This document shows positions 44,216-56,491 of a stretch of DNA of 64,000 nt, piece by piece. The notes under the pieces were generated by a model. That model was not told the origin of the DNA. It saw nothing but the letters and a program-made list of their open reading frames with translations, and did no database searches. This DNA is from Xestospongia muta. Lineage: Eukaryota > Porifera > Demospongiae > Haplosclerida > Petrosiidae. The stretch covers positions 18,395,745 through 18,459,744 of the forward strand of contig OY848917.1 of NCBI GenBank assembly GCA_963693285.1. The letters are read 5' to 3'. Positions within the stretch are counted from its first letter, which is position 1. Each line of letters begins with the position of its first letter. Made by a program: the position numbers and the translations under genes.

Positions 44216-44670
44216 TTTTGTAGAGGCAACGAGAATATATTGAATTTGTGAAGATAGTTGAAATAATGTGATTCTCTTGTTTATAATAGTCATAGATATA
44301 TAAAGAACTAGACATATCTATGACTATTATAAGCAAGAGCATCACATGATTTTAACTGTATTCACAAATTCATTATATTCTCATTACCTCTACAAAATTC
44401 AATGCAGAGCGTAACTTAGCTAACTCCATTGTGAGCTGAAATATTTATTTAGGATGACTATTGGTTTCAGTCATCCTATACATAAATACTTCAGCTCACA
44501 ATGGCGTTAGCTAAGGAATATAAAGAATTAGATATCTATGATACTATAAATTATAGAAACTATAGAAACACACTATGAATTTAGATTAATGGCTACTTAA
44601 AGAGTTTAACTGTTCAATAATAGTGGTTGCAGTTAAACTCTTTTAGTAGCCATTAATCTAAATTTATAGT
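44216..44670. repeat. Three consecutive foldback hairpins in the copy 2 leader intron
   Basis: Hairpin 1 spans 44216-44397, with arms starting ttttgtagaggcaacgag and ending ctctacaaaa and a short loop near 44300. Hairpin 2 has arms 44416-44459 and 44470-44514. Hairpin 3 has arms 44572-44611 and 44631-44670. Arms match at most positions. The pattern suggests a foldback or MITE-type element, or palindromic rearrangement. Hairpin 1 is also present at 51397-51579, whereas the parts corresponding to 2 and 3 are single-armed there. Confidence 0.8.
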
Positions 44671-44984
44671 ATCTTTCTAGAGTAGAAGTGTTGAACAAGT
44701 TAACAGAATAGATATATTCGTGACTTTGAGAACAAATTCAAATTCATGGTACTTTACTATGCATACTATGGCCATATAGAAAATTGACAAAATATACCAA
44801 TATATCCTGTTTTGATTACTAATTACTATGAAATTGATAATTCTTCCCAGTAAGGGCATATGTGTGTAGTGTGTAGATGCAGTCTATCAGCAATGAGTAT
44901 ACTCTATCTAAAGTTTACTTAGTGTAACTATAAACAGTTGATAATCTAAATCTCTTTTGATCATTATTCTTTATACATATAGAT

Positions 44985-47900
44985 ATGAAGTTACTTGTGG
45001 TCCAAACAGCAATAATTTTGTGCCTGCTTTGTTGTGGTATAAATTGTTCTACACTTTGTGTGGTAAGCGATGCCTTATCTGTAGCCAGCTCTAGAATAGC
45101 TTGTGATAATACTACAAGTAATATTACCTTTGCCTTCATTCTTTTTAACGATCATTCTGATCAATATTCTACTATTGTTGTAGTAGGACAGCATAAGTTG
45201 CTGCCTTCATTGTCTACCACATTTCATAATGTTACTAACCTGCATATTATTGGACAAAACTCTTCTGAAATTACTTGCAATACTGGAGCAGGATTAGCTT
45301 TTATAGACTCAGCTAACATTGTCATTAAAAACATTCGGTTTATTGGCTGTGGAGCTGTGCATTATGGTACCAGTAAAGTCAATGATGTGTTTCCTTTATT
45401 ATCAGCCTCTCTTTATTTTCTCAAATGTGTCAATATTACTATGGATTCAATAATAATATCAGATAGTGATGGATTTGGTGTTCAAATTTATGCAACTGTT
45501 GGTTTTAATACTATTAAAAATAGTCTTTTTATAAACAATGGAAATTCTCAACAATATGGTGGTGGTGTTCATATTGAATTCCCCTATTGCTATCCCACCA
45601 GTGAACATCTTTGTGTATCCAATTATTCTGACTACTACAAAATAAATTCAACATATAATATCATTGACTGCATATTTGAGGATAATAATGCCTTAACACC
45701 AAATGCTAGCATCACCACTTACATTAAACCTTACAATGAGTCTCATGTTTCCTTTGGTAGAGGAGGAGGGTTATCATTTGTCCTCAAGGGTGCAGCTAAA
45801 AACAACAAAATATTCTTAGATAATTTAACATTTTCTAATAATAGTGCTCTTTTTGGAGGAGGTCTGTATATTCAATTGTTAGATGAAGCACAACATAATG
45901 TAGTTACTGTGAACAATAGCTTATTTGATATGAACAAAGCATTACATGTGGGAGGTGGTGTAAAAGTTAACATCCTCTCTTTTTCCAATTCAAGTTTTCA
46001 ATTCAATGATGTTCATTTCAGTCATTGTCACTTTAATAACAACTCTGCTATGGAAATTGCTGGAGGACTATCATTGTTAGCTACTAAGGAACAATGCTAT
46101 ATTTTCCTAATGAATGTCTTTTCAATTGACTCAACACAATTTTTTGCCAACAAAGCACGATATGGTGCAGCATTAGATCTTTCAACTTGGCCTTCATTGA
46201 CTGGAATAACTGTGCAGGTTGAAGCATCTAACTGCAACTTTATAGACAATTTCATTACTACAAAATTAGGTAGAGTTGTTGGATCTGGAACAGTTTATCT
46301 TAGTGATATTACTGTAAATCTATATGATTCTATTATATTCAAGCATAACAATGGATCTGCTATTGTAGCAAGTGGAAGTGTTGTGTCATTCAAAGACAAC
46401 TGCTCAGCTAATTTTACTGAAAACACTGGTATATCTGGTGGTGCGTTATCACTATTTGCTCACTCGTACATTGTTGTTGGTAAACATACTACATTTTCAT
46501 TTATAAACAATGTAGCAAGAACATTGGGTGGAGCTATTTTTGCCTTTTTTGCTGGAGAACGTACCTTTCTTTCATCACGAGATTGCTTTTTGAGATACTA
46601 TGATGCAAACGTTGGACCATATGAGTGGTTGACACACTTTTACTTTCGTAACAACACAGCAAACAAACAACACAACTCTATCTATGCTACGTCGCTTCTT
46701 GGTTGTGCCTGGGGTATGGACAATGGTGTTTCAGACATATTAGATATCCAGAAAAATGTATTTTGTTGGAATTCTACAAATCGTTGGATATATGAAACTG
46801 ATAAATTGACACTTGATGAATGTCACAATCAAATTGCAACTGCCCCAGCAAATTTCAGTAGTGAAGTCGTTAATATTAGTGTAGTACCAGGTATGTCAAC
46901 TCACTTTAGTCTAACTGCATTTGATGCTCAAAATGATACTATAAAGAATAATCTTTACTTTCTATCTTCTCAATCTGATGACGTTATAATAGAGGGGAAC
47001 TATGACTATATTTCAACAACTACCATAAAACTGAAGAAAGCCAGCAAAGATGTAACTAATGGAACAGTGATACTTCAAACCCTCTCACCACATATTATTC
47101 AATCTATCTTGAATGTTACTTTTAAAGACTGCTCTCTTGGTTTGCAATTTCAGAATGAAACATGTAAATGCCCTAATAACTCCAAAGCTTTTCATAGCTT
47201 TGTTAAATGCTATAAAGACTCCAAAGTTGAACTGCAACGAGGATATTGGATTGGTAATTATAAGAAGGATAATGTCTCAGATATCATAGTTGTTGCTCAA
47301 TGTTATTATTGCAATAATAATGCTTCTACCACTGAGTTAGATGGTGACTTTCTTCCAGTAAACAGTTTGTCGTGTAAAGATAACAGAGAAGGATTTCTTT
47401 GCAGTGAATGCATAAATGGTACTGCACCTGCTATTAACACAGATGACTTTCAATGTGTAAAATGTAATGGTGTGAATGCTGGTGGTGTTTTATATGTTAT
47501 AACACACTTTATTGTAACAACAATAATATTCTTTGTCATATTGTTCACTAATTTTGCTTTAACATCTGGAAAACTTGCTGCAGTTACCCTATTTGCGCAA
47601 ATGTTTGTTGTCATTCTTGGTGACATTGACCTCTACACAGCTGATATTGTGCAATCTCATAAACTTGCTAATGGGCTTCATCAGTTTTATAGGTTTATAT
47701 ATGGTCTGTTTAATCTTGATTTCTTTCTTATTTTTCCACCAAGATGTCTGGGACCAAACTTGAACTCAGCTCAAGTATTAGCTCTTCTGTACATTCCTGC
47801 TACATACCCTCTGTTTCTTGTATTGGCTACTTATATTGTGTTCAAGTTAGAAAACAGGTGGGCTTGTCTTCAATTAATATCTGAACGCACTGTTCGACGT

Positions 47901-48956
47901 ATTCGACCAATACGAGATGCCATTGACGAAAAGGGACATCAAGAAAATATGGAAGAAAAGGTGTCAATTGCAACGAAGATTTGGAATGCAACAGCCACTG
48001 CTACTCTTCTGAGTTACACAAAAATCACAATAATCACATTTTATCTCCTGACACCAGTTGAGCTATGGGACAAAGACAACTACGTTCAAAGTATTCATAT
48101 GTACTTTTATCCAAACAAGAAGGCGTTTACACCTGAATTTACAATTCCTGCTTTAATCATTGGTTTGTATGTGTTGAGTTTCCCATTTTTCTTGCTACTA
48201 TTTTTCTATGAGGAAGATCTTACAAATCGAACGTTATCCAATTTAGAAGATAGTCAACCCAGTCAATGTGAAGATGAGATAAGAATAGAGAGGACAAAAC
48301 CAAGGTTTTTAAATCATCTCTTGTATGCATATCAAAGAGATTATAAATGTGTGAAATCGCCAAATAGTTTAGCTAAACAAAATGAAGATGGCAACAAATG
48401 TTTTAAGTGTTTTAAAAAACACTGGCAAATACGAATGGGTAGATTTTGGAAATGGCAGAGTCTTCGTAATGATTTTCGTTGGGCTCCTGGAGCATACTTT
48501 TTTGTTCGTATTTTTCTATTGTCAGCTCGACTTGGTGCCTTTAGTTTTGCAATTCAGTACATAATTCAGATAATTATATGTTCTGTAACAGCTATATTGG
48601 TGCTATTTTTTCAACCATATCGAAAAAGTTGGATGAATAAACTTGATGCTTCTGTATTTCAAATTATGGTAATGATATTAAGTATCAGTTTATACCAATA
48701 CTACCTTGTTGTAGCTGGATCTGGATTATCAGTGTGGGGACTTTGGTTTCAACATTTTTTAATTTCACTGCCTCTACTTTATCTTATTTCCTTGGTTGTT
48801 ATTAGCATCTGGAAATCTCATTGGTGTAAGTTGAAATGTTATGCCAAGGATGGAAAAAACAAACAAATTAATTTAACTAATTTTGAAGAAAATGGAGAAA
48901 AGGAGCAATGTTTGAATTCACCATATTATGTCGCAGAAGATGCTGTTGTGAATTAA
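44985..48956 (+). CDS. Beta-helix ectodomain, multi-membrane protein, array copy 2 (1323 aa)
   Basis: Same single-exon architecture as copy 1: signal peptide MKLLVVQTAIILCLLCC, beta-helix ectodomain, Cys-rich linker, nine or ten membrane segments. Long stretches are nearly identical to copy 1 at the DNA level, including the last ~100 coding bases and the first ~55 bases after the stop. Other parts differ clearly: the first 50 residues, residues ~370-400 of the ectodomain, the linker around ELDGDFLPVNS, and the intracellular loop (IDEKGHQENMEEK against INRIKHQENMDKK). A stretch of about nine codons after the last membrane segment is missing compared with copy 1 (HWCKLKC against HWFYEIWKSLKLKC). 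The acceptor ag just before atATG at 44983 would join the leader exon ending at 43951. Function unknown. Confidence 0.85.
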   Translation: MKLLVVQTAIILCLLCCGINCSTLCVVSDALSVASSRIACDNTTSNITFAFILFNDHSDQYSTIVVVGQHKLLPSLSTTFHNVTNLHIIGQNSSEITCNTGAGLAFIDSANIVIKNIRFIGCGAVHYGTSKVNDVFPLLSASLYFLKCVNITMDSIIISDSDGFGVQIYATVGFNTIKNSLFINNGNSQQYGGGVHIEFPYCYPTSEHLCVSNYSDYYKINSTYNIIDCIFEDNNALTPNASITTYIKPYNESHVSFGRGGGLSFVLKGAAKNNKIFLDNLTFSNNSALFGGGLYIQLLDEAQHNVVTVNNSLFDMNKALHVGGGVKVNILSFSNSSFQFNDVHFSHCHFNNNSAMEIAGGLSLLATKEQCYIFLMNVFSIDSTQFFANKARYGAALDLSTWPSLTGITVQVEASNCNFIDNFITTKLGRVVGSGTVYLSDITVNLYDSIIFKHNNGSAIVASGSVVSFKDNCSANFTENTGISGGALSLFAHSYIVVGKHTTFSFINNVARTLGGAIFAFFAGERTFLSSRDCFLRYYDANVGPYEWLTHFYFRNNTANKQHNSIYATSLLGCAWGMDNGVSDILDIQKNVFCWNSTNRWIYETDKLTLDECHNQIATAPANFSSEVVNISVVPGMSTHFSLTAFDAQNDTIKNNLYFLSSQSDDVIIEGNYDYISTTTIKLKKASKDVTNGTVILQTLSPHIIQSILNVTFKDCSLGLQFQNETCKCPNNSKAFHSFVKCYKDSKVELQRGYWIGNYKKDNVSDIIVVAQCYYCNNNASTTELDGDFLPVNSLSCKDNREGFLCSECINGTAPAINTDDFQCVKCNGVNAGGVLYVITHFIVTTIIFFVILFTNFALTSGKLAAVTLFAQMFVVILGDIDLYTADIVQSHKLANGLHQFYRFIYGLFNLDFFLIFPPRCLGPNLNSAQVLALLYIPATYPLFLVLATYIVFKLENRWACLQLISERTVRRIRPIRDAIDEKGHQENMEEKVSIATKIWNATATATLLSYTKITIITFYLLTPVELWDKDNYVQSIHMYFYPNKKAFTPEFTIPALIIGLYVLSFPFFLLLFFYEEDLTNRTLSNLEDSQPSQCEDEIRIERTKPRFLNHLLYAYQRDYKCVKSPNSLAKQNEDGNKCFKCFKKHWQIRMGRFWKWQSLRNDFRWAPGAYFFVRIFLLSARLGAFSFAIQYIIQIIICSVTAILVLFFQPYRKSWMNKLDASVFQIMVMILSISLYQYYLVVAGSGLSVWGLWFQHFLISLPLLYLISLVVISIWKSHWCKLKCYAKDGKNKQINLTNFEENGEKEQCLNSPYYVAEDAVVN

Positions 48957-50860
48957 TAGATTTCCTTTTGTGACTTTTTAAGCTGTGTGATTATTTTTGC
49001 TTAATATTAGATTCAGTATCATATAATGATTTACTACCTAAATATAATGGTACTAAATTTAAGTATGAAAGATAAAATTAATTACAATAACATATTTCAA
49101 TTGAAACCAATATTTCTCTCTTCAAAGTTACCTCCTGTATGGTATAAGGAAATTACAACACTATAGCTTTATGTTTTATGTTGTTTTGGTTATTCTAAGA
49201 AGTAATAACAAAATTAAAAAGAGCCTCTTGGGGACAAATTGAAGTTGTGATTGACTTGAAAATTTTGTTGATAATGTAAGGATTAAATAGTCATCATAGT
49301 ATGCACTTGATACTCTAATAGCTGTATATTGATTTGAATAATGTCTTTAAAATTACATCATTTGCTGGTGACCTACAAACAAGAAAAAGAACAGTAGCAT
49401 GCATATGCTGTTTGTTTCAGTTACTAGAATTGGGTATTGGTAGTAAACAAAGTCTTCATTACCTTCTTGTTCACGATCCAATGTTTCTCCTCACCATTTT
49501 AAGCTATTCTGACATCTGTAATAGGAAAAGATAAATATTAACACATGGTAATATAAATGGACAAACTATCAATATTTTCCAAATCTTTGGTACATTCCTT
49601 ATAAATATTGATCTTTAAAACTACTTTCCATTATAATTAATATTCTTATTAATATTTATATTAATTTTAATATAATCATGACTTCTTTGATGTACTCTTA
49701 GCTGGAAGGACATCAGACAAACAACAAGGTGTGGTGATTGGTGATTTGAACTCATGCGAAGTACATTTATTACATTGAATTCCATTCCTGATAGAAAGAA
49801 GACACTTATTTATAGGTTCTATTTTAGTACATTTATCGGCAAGTATGACCTCTTGTGCTTACTTTTTGTTTTTCAATTTTACTTGTCATGAGCTTCCTGT
49901 AGCCTTCAGACTAGTTGTTTTCAGTGATCAAATATACTATGATCAGGTGTGTATGCTTTAGAGATAAAAATGCATATGTACCATGGTACATGTTTGGCAG
50001 TTGGCTGTTTGAAAGGAGTCTTTCTTGTTCATTAGCACAACTGAACTTGAGAAGATTTGAATGGTTGAGAAGTCAATATCATTTCACCAAATATGATAGA
50101 CAGAGCAAGCAGACCATGATCTTGAATGAATTGAGTTAGCTATATATGTACATCATGAGTAACTCACATTGGGAGAATCATATTCATGTGAAACATTTTA
50201 CAAGAATTTCTCTGTCCTTAAAAACATTGTTTGATGGAAAAAAGCACCTGGATAATGTGAAATAATAATTCAATTGGTACATGTGTAAACAAACGTATCG
50301 AGTGTAGTTGAGTTTCTAACATTGGCACCTACTCTTAAGAATGCAAGTACATGTTATTAGTATGCATAAGAGCTGTCTAAGATCTGTTTAAAGTCTGTCC
50401 TAGGCTTGTTAGATTGTTTCCAGTTTATTACTGTATAAACTATTTGCAAAAATCAGTTAATTCCCACACATAACAAATTTAGATCTATAAATTCAATGTC
50501 AAGCACCTGTAGTAGTATAAGATATTTTTTCACAAATTAAAACCAATTAGCCAAACCAGTGAGATTGTTAGTCTGACAGACAACATCATCTAAAGTAGTA
50601 GAGTAGCTTGTACAGTTATGAGGTTGGCTGCCCCTTGTTGCTGGTCTTATTTTGATTTTGTAGTCATCCTCTGGAAGGGGGTTGTTCATCTTTTCAGGTG
50701 CTGCCAAACTTGTCATCTCCATAGCTTCATCACCATCATCCAGTTTCTTGCCAACAGTCTAAAGAGTGAATGTAGTTATGTTGTTTTACTTCAGGATTAT
50801 AATTGGATGACATGTTTCAGCAGGCGTCATTGTCTTCCTGTAACAGTAAATGCGGTCCGC

Positions 50861-50865
50861 ATATA

Positions 50866-50903
<38 letters not shown>
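50861..50903. repeat. TA microsatellite
   Basis: At/ta dinucleotide run with a single g interruption. It is absent from the matching position of the first flank copy. Confidence 0.9.
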
Positions 50904-50904
<1 letters not shown>

Positions 50905-50944
50905 CATTCTTGGAAAACACCTGGCTAAAATATAATATTACAAT

Positions 50945-51028
50945 ATGACTAAACAGGAAGCTATTTGTCGGTTCTCCGCCCTGTTTCTAACCAGAATCGT
51001 TCCATGTAAATGGTGGCGACAAGTAGAG
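50945..51028 (+). other. Putative leader exon of copy 3
   Basis: ATG at 51010 reads MVATSR plus one base and ends in the donor gtgagt at 51029. Joined to the acceptor at 52532 it continues as D then the conserved MKLFVVQ. Copy 3 itself is broken, so this exon is informative mainly by comparison. Confidence 0.45.
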
Positions 51029-51396
51029 GTGAGTTTTATGAAACATAATTATACTTATAGTTAACTTACTTAGCTTAATTATCAAATATTTATAGTAATT
51101 AAGATAATAAAGTAATATTTGGTTCGTGTAAGTGCATGGAACCTTTGGTTGTGCACTGAGGTCATTTGTCTCTTTAGTTTTTTAAAGATTAGGAAAAAGC
51201 ACACACGATTATTGTTAACTGTTTTTATGCGTTGTGCATAATTATTTCCATTTCCTATGGAGATAAAGAGCATTTGACGAGACTATGTTTCAGGTGTAGT
51301 CCCAAACAAACCAGATGTTCATGATCAAGGAAAAACATCTGGCCATGGGAAAAACACTATATATATACATATATCAAGTTATGCTCTGCATTGAAT

Positions 51397-51579
51397 TTTG
51401 TAGAGGCAATGAGAATATATTGAATTTGTGAAGAAAGTTAAAATCATGTGATGTTCTTGCTTATAATAGTCATAGATGGTTAGTTCTTTACATTATAAAG
51501 AACTAGACATATCTATGACTATTATAAACAAACGCAACTTTCTTCACAAATTCAATATATTCTCGTTGCCTCTACAAAA
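51397..51579. repeat. Foldback hairpin in the copy 3 leader intron
   Basis: Arms begin ttttgtagaggcaatgag and end ctctacaaaa, with an inner ataatagtcatagat/atctatgactattat pair. Homologous to hairpin 1 at 44216-44397. Confidence 0.8.
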
Positions 51580-52534
51580 TTCAATGGTATGTAGAGCGCA
51601 ACTTAGCTAACTCCATTGTGAGCTGAAATTAATATTTATTTATAATGACTGCAACCACTATTATTGAACAGTTAAACTCTTTAAGTAGCCATTAATCTAA
51701 ATTCATAGTATCTTTCTAGACTAGAAGTGTTGAACAAGTTAACAGAATAGATACATTCATGACTTTGTGGTTAGCAAATGTTCTTCCACGTAACTTTTGA
51801 TTCCATTGTGCAAACTTGGTCTATAACAGTTTCCCTAGATGTTTCCTTCCCTGAACATCTGAACACATGTGGCTACAAGTGTATTTACAGAGAGGCTCCA
51901 ATCTATAGTATCATTTTACTATATCCAACTAAATCTCATAATATATTTATCCAGAATTGTTAACGATATAATTGGTGTTATGATTTAGCATTTAAATTTG
52001 CAATTGTTACTTTAGAGATTTGGCTAGTGGAATTTGTAATTCTAGAAAGTTAAAATTAATTTTTGGAAGATCAAATTCATGACACTTTGGTCAGCTAGAG
52101 ACATGTTAACAAACATACTATTTTGATTACTAATTACTATGGAATTGATATTTCTTCCCAGTAAGGGTTATGTATAGTATATGTGACCTGATTTATGAAA
52201 AGGGACAACTTCCGTTAAAACATCTAAAAAAATGCTCTTGTTATGTACACAGCCATACATTTTCAATGGATGTTTACTAAATTATATCTCATTTTAAAAA
52301 CAATAGATAGCTTGAACGCAAAATTTAGTAAGCAGTCTATGAAAATAATGCTTATGTATGTACAGGTGTTCTTGAATAGTTTGATCGAGGTAGTCCCTTG
52401 TTACAAATCAGGCTATATATACATGCTGTCTATCAGCAATGAGTATACTCTCTATAACTATTAGCATTATAATCAACAGTTGGTAATCTAATTCTCTTTT
52501 GTTATAATAATTGTTATTCTTTATACATGTAGAT

Positions 52535-55500
52535 ATGAAGTTATTTGTGGTCCAAACAGCTATAACTTTGTGCCTGCTTTGTTGTGGTATAAACTGCTTT
52601 ACGCTTTGTGTGGTAAGTACCACTTAAATTACAGACAGTTCTGAAAAAGATTGTAATATTAGCACAAAAAATATAACCTTGGCTTTCATTCTTTTTAATG
52701 ATCTTTCTGATCAATATTCTACTATTGTTGTAGAAGGACAGCATAACTTGTTACCGTCATTGTCTAGCATATTTCATGATGTTACCAATCTGCACATTAT
52801 TGGACAAAATTCTGCTGAAATTACTTGTGATTTAGGAGCAGGATTAACTTTTATAGACTCAGCTAACATTGTAATTAAAAACATTCAGTTTATTGGCTGT
52901 GGAGCTGTGCATAATGGTACCAGTAAAGCCAAAAATATGTTTCTTTTCTGGCCATTATCAGCCTCTCTTTATTTTCTCAAATGTGTCAATATTACTATGG
53001 ATTCAATAATAATATCAGATAGCGATGGATTTGGTGTTCAAATTTACGCAACTGTTGGTTTTAATACTATTAAAAATAGTCTTTTTACAAACAATGGGAA
53101 TGCTCAACAATATGGTGGTGGTGTTCATATTGAATTCCCCTATTGCTATCCCACCAGTAAACATCTTTGTGTATCCAATTATTCTGACTACTACAAAATG
53201 AATTCAACATATAATATCATTGACTGCATATTTGAGGATAATAATGCCTTAACACCAAATGCTAGCATCACCACTTACAATAAACCTTACAATGAGTCTC
53301 ATGTTTCCTTTGGTAGAGGAGGAGGGTTATCATTTGTTCTCAAGGGTGCAGCCAAAAATAACAAAATTATCTTGGATAATTGTACATTTTCTAATAATAG
53401 TGCTATTTTTGGAGGAGGTCTGTACATCGAAGTACTAGATGAAGCACAACATAATGTAGTTACAGTGAACAGTAGCTTATTTGATATGAACAAGGCATTA
53501 CATGTAGGAGGTGGTGTAAAAGTTAACATCATCTCTTTTTCTAATTCAAATAATCAATATAATGATGTTCATTTCAGTCGTTGTCACTTTAACAACAACT
53601 CTGCTATGGAAATTGCTGGAGGACTATCATTGTTAGCTACTAAGGAACAACGCTTTATTTTTACAAATGTCTTTTCAATTGACTCAACACAATTTTCTGC
53701 TAACAAAGCACAATATGGTGCAGCATTAGATCTTTCAACTTGGCCTTCATTGACTGGAATGACTGTACAGCCTGAACTGTCCAACTGCAATTTTACAGAC
53801 AATTTGGTTATTACAAAATTAGGTAGAGTTATTGGATCTGGAACAGTTTATCTTAGTGATATCACTGTAAATTTATATGATTCTATTATTTTCAAGCATA
53901 ACAATGGATCTGCTGTTGTAGCAAGTGGAAGTGTTGTGTCATTCAAAGAAAACTGCTCAGCTAATTTTACTGAAAATACTGGTATATCTGGTGGTGCGTT
54001 ATCACTATTTGCTCACTCGTACATTGTTGTTGGTAAACATACTACATTTTCATTTATAAACAATGTAGCAAGTACATTAGGTGGAGCTATTTTTGCCTTT
54101 TTTGCTGGAGAACGTACCTTTCTTTCATCATGAGATTGCTTTTTGAGATACTACGATGCAAACATTGGACCATATGAGTGGTTGACACAATTTTATTTTC
54201 GTAATAACACAGCAAACAAACAACACAACTCTATCTATGCTACATCTCTTCTTGCTTGTGCCTGGGGTATGGACAGTGGTATTATTACAAGCACATCAGA
54301 TATACAAAAAAGGTATTTTGTTGGAGTTCTACAAATTCTACAGATCGGTGGATATATGAAACTGAAAACTCAATACTTGACAATTGCCACAATCAAATAG
54401 TAACTGCTCCAGCCACTTTTACGAGTGAAATTGTTGACGTAAGTGTAGTGCCAGGTATTTTAACACCCTTCACTCTAACTGTATTTGATGCTCAAAATGA
54501 TCCTATAAACGATAATCTTTTTTTCCTGTCTCCTCAATCTGATAACATTGTAATAGAGGGGAACAATAACTACATTTCAAAAACGACAATAGAACTTAAG
54601 AAAGTCAGCAAAGATGTTACTAATGGGAAAGTGATACTACAAACTCTCTCGCCACATATCATTCAATCTATCTTGAATGTTACCTTTGAAGACTGCTCTC
54701 CTGGTTTGCAATTCCAAAATGGGACATGTAAATGCCCTAACAACTCTAATGCTTTTCATGGCTTTGTTAAATGTTGTGAAAATTCCAAAGTTGAGCTACA
54801 ACGAGGATATTGGATTGGTCAGAGAGATAACAATGTCTCAGATATTGTGGTCGTTGCTCAGTGTTATTACTGTCGCGGTACAGAATCTAATCATAACTTA
54901 GATGGTGGCTTTCTTCCAGTTAAGTACTTGTTGTGTAAAGAGAATAGAGAAGGGTTTCTTTGCAGTGAATGCATAAATGGTACTGCACCTGCTATTAACA
55001 CAGGTGACTTTCAATGTGTAAATTGTAATGGTGTGAATGCTGGTGGTGTTTTATATGTCATAAGTCACTTTATTTTCACAACAATAATATTCTTTGTCAT
55101 ATTGTTCACTAATTTTGCTTTAACATCTGGAAAACTTGCTGCAGTTACCCTATTTGCGCAAATGTTTGTGGTCATTCTTGGTGACATTGACCTCTACACA
55201 GCTGATATTGTGCAATCTCATAAACTTGCTAATGGGCTTCATCAGTTTTATAGGTTTATATATGGTCTGTTTAATCTTGATTTCTTTCTTATTTTTCCAC
55301 CAAGATGTCTGGGATCAAACTCGAACTCAGCTCAAGTATTAGCTCTTCTGTACATTCCTGCTACATACCCTCTGTTTCTTGTATTGGCTACTTACATTGT
55401 GTTCAAGTTAGAAAACAAATGGGCTTATATTCAATTATTATTTCAACATACTGTCAGACGCGTTCGACCAATACGAGATGCCATTGACAGATATCAACAT

Positions 55501-56491
55501 CAAGAAAATATGGACAAAAAGGTGTCACTTGCACAGAAGATTTGGAATGCAATAGCCACTTTTACTCTTCTGAGTTACACAAAAATCACAATAATCACAT
55601 TTCATCTCTTGACACCAGTTGAGCTATGGGACAAAGACAATAAAATTCAAGGTATTCGTATGTACTTTTATGCAAACAAGTATGTATTTACACCTGAATT
55701 TACAATTCCAGCTTTAATTATTGGGCTATATGTTTTCTGCTTTCCATTGTTATTGCTGTTGTTTTTCTATGAGGAGGATCTTACAAATCGAAAGTTGTGT
55801 AATTTAGAAGATAGTCTAGCCAGTCAATGTGAAGATGAGATAAGAATAGAGAAGACAAAACCAAGATTTTTAAATCATCTCTTGTACGCATATCAAAGAG
55901 ATTACAAACATGTGAAATCATCAAATAGTTTAGCTAAACAAAATGAAGATGATAACAAATGTTTTAAGTGTTTCAAAAACCACTGGCAAATATGAATGGG
56001 CAGATTTTGGAAATGGCAGAATCTTCGTAATGATTTTCGTTGGGCTCCTGGAGCATACTTTTTTGTTCGTATTTTTCTATTGTCAGCTCGAGCTTTTCCC
56101 TACAGTTTTGCAATTCAGTACATAATGCAAATATTAATTTGTGCTGAATAAACTTGATGCTTCTGTATTTCAAATTATGGTAATGATATTAAGTATCAGT
56201 TTATACCAATACTACCTTGTTGTAGCTGGATCTGGATTATCAGTGTGGGGACTTTGGTTTCAACATTTTTTAATTTCGCTGCCTCTACTTTATCTTATTT
56301 CTTTGGTTGTTATTAGCATATGGAAATCTCATTGGTGTAATGAAAAGCGAAGAAAATTGAAGTTGAAATGGTCCACCGAGAAAGAAAAAACCAAACAGTA
56401 CAATTTAATTAACTTAGTACATCACGATGAAAAAGAAGTCTGTTTGAATTCACAATATACCCAATTAAAAGATAAGACTGTCGAAAAATAA
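52535..56491 (+). pseudogene. Array copy 3 of the beta-helix multi-membrane protein, disabled
   Basis: It aligns along its whole length with copies 1, 2 and 4 but carries several lesions. There is a TAA at about 52624, soon after the signal peptide. There is a TGA at 54130-54132 where other copies have CGA. A frameshift lies near 54313 (caaaaaaggtattttg against cagaaaaatgtattttg). Another CGA-to-TGA change is at 55993-55995. A deletion of roughly 55-60 bases near 56125-56140 removes the end of one membrane segment and the FQPYRKSW turn. The C-terminal tail also diverges (HWCNEKRRKLKLKW onward). The parts between lesions remain very similar to the other copies, so it was silenced fairly recently or is kept similar by conversion. 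The long open piece 52679-54132 is only the middle of the ectodomain. Confidence 0.9.

Larger units (their letters stand above)
49090..51028. repeat. Duplicated flank unit, copy 2
   Basis: Counterpart of 41720-43951, with many small differences and indels. Its degree of divergence is visibly higher than that of the coding regions of copies 1 and 2, which matters for the gene-conversion argument. Confidence 0.7.
48957..52534. other. Intergenic between copies 2 and 3
   Basis: This holds the second copy of the duplicated flank unit (about 49090-51028), a TA microsatellite at 50861-50903, a leader exon ending at 51028, and a foldback hairpin at 51397-51579. Short open frames here are not conserved between the two flank copies, so I do not call them genes. 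Confidence 0.55.

Noticed and set aside
53299..53802. Reverse-strand open frames over copy 3, with a similar one at 61119-61340
   Set aside because: They are antisense shadows of the beta-helix coding sequence; their conservation follows from the sense strand.
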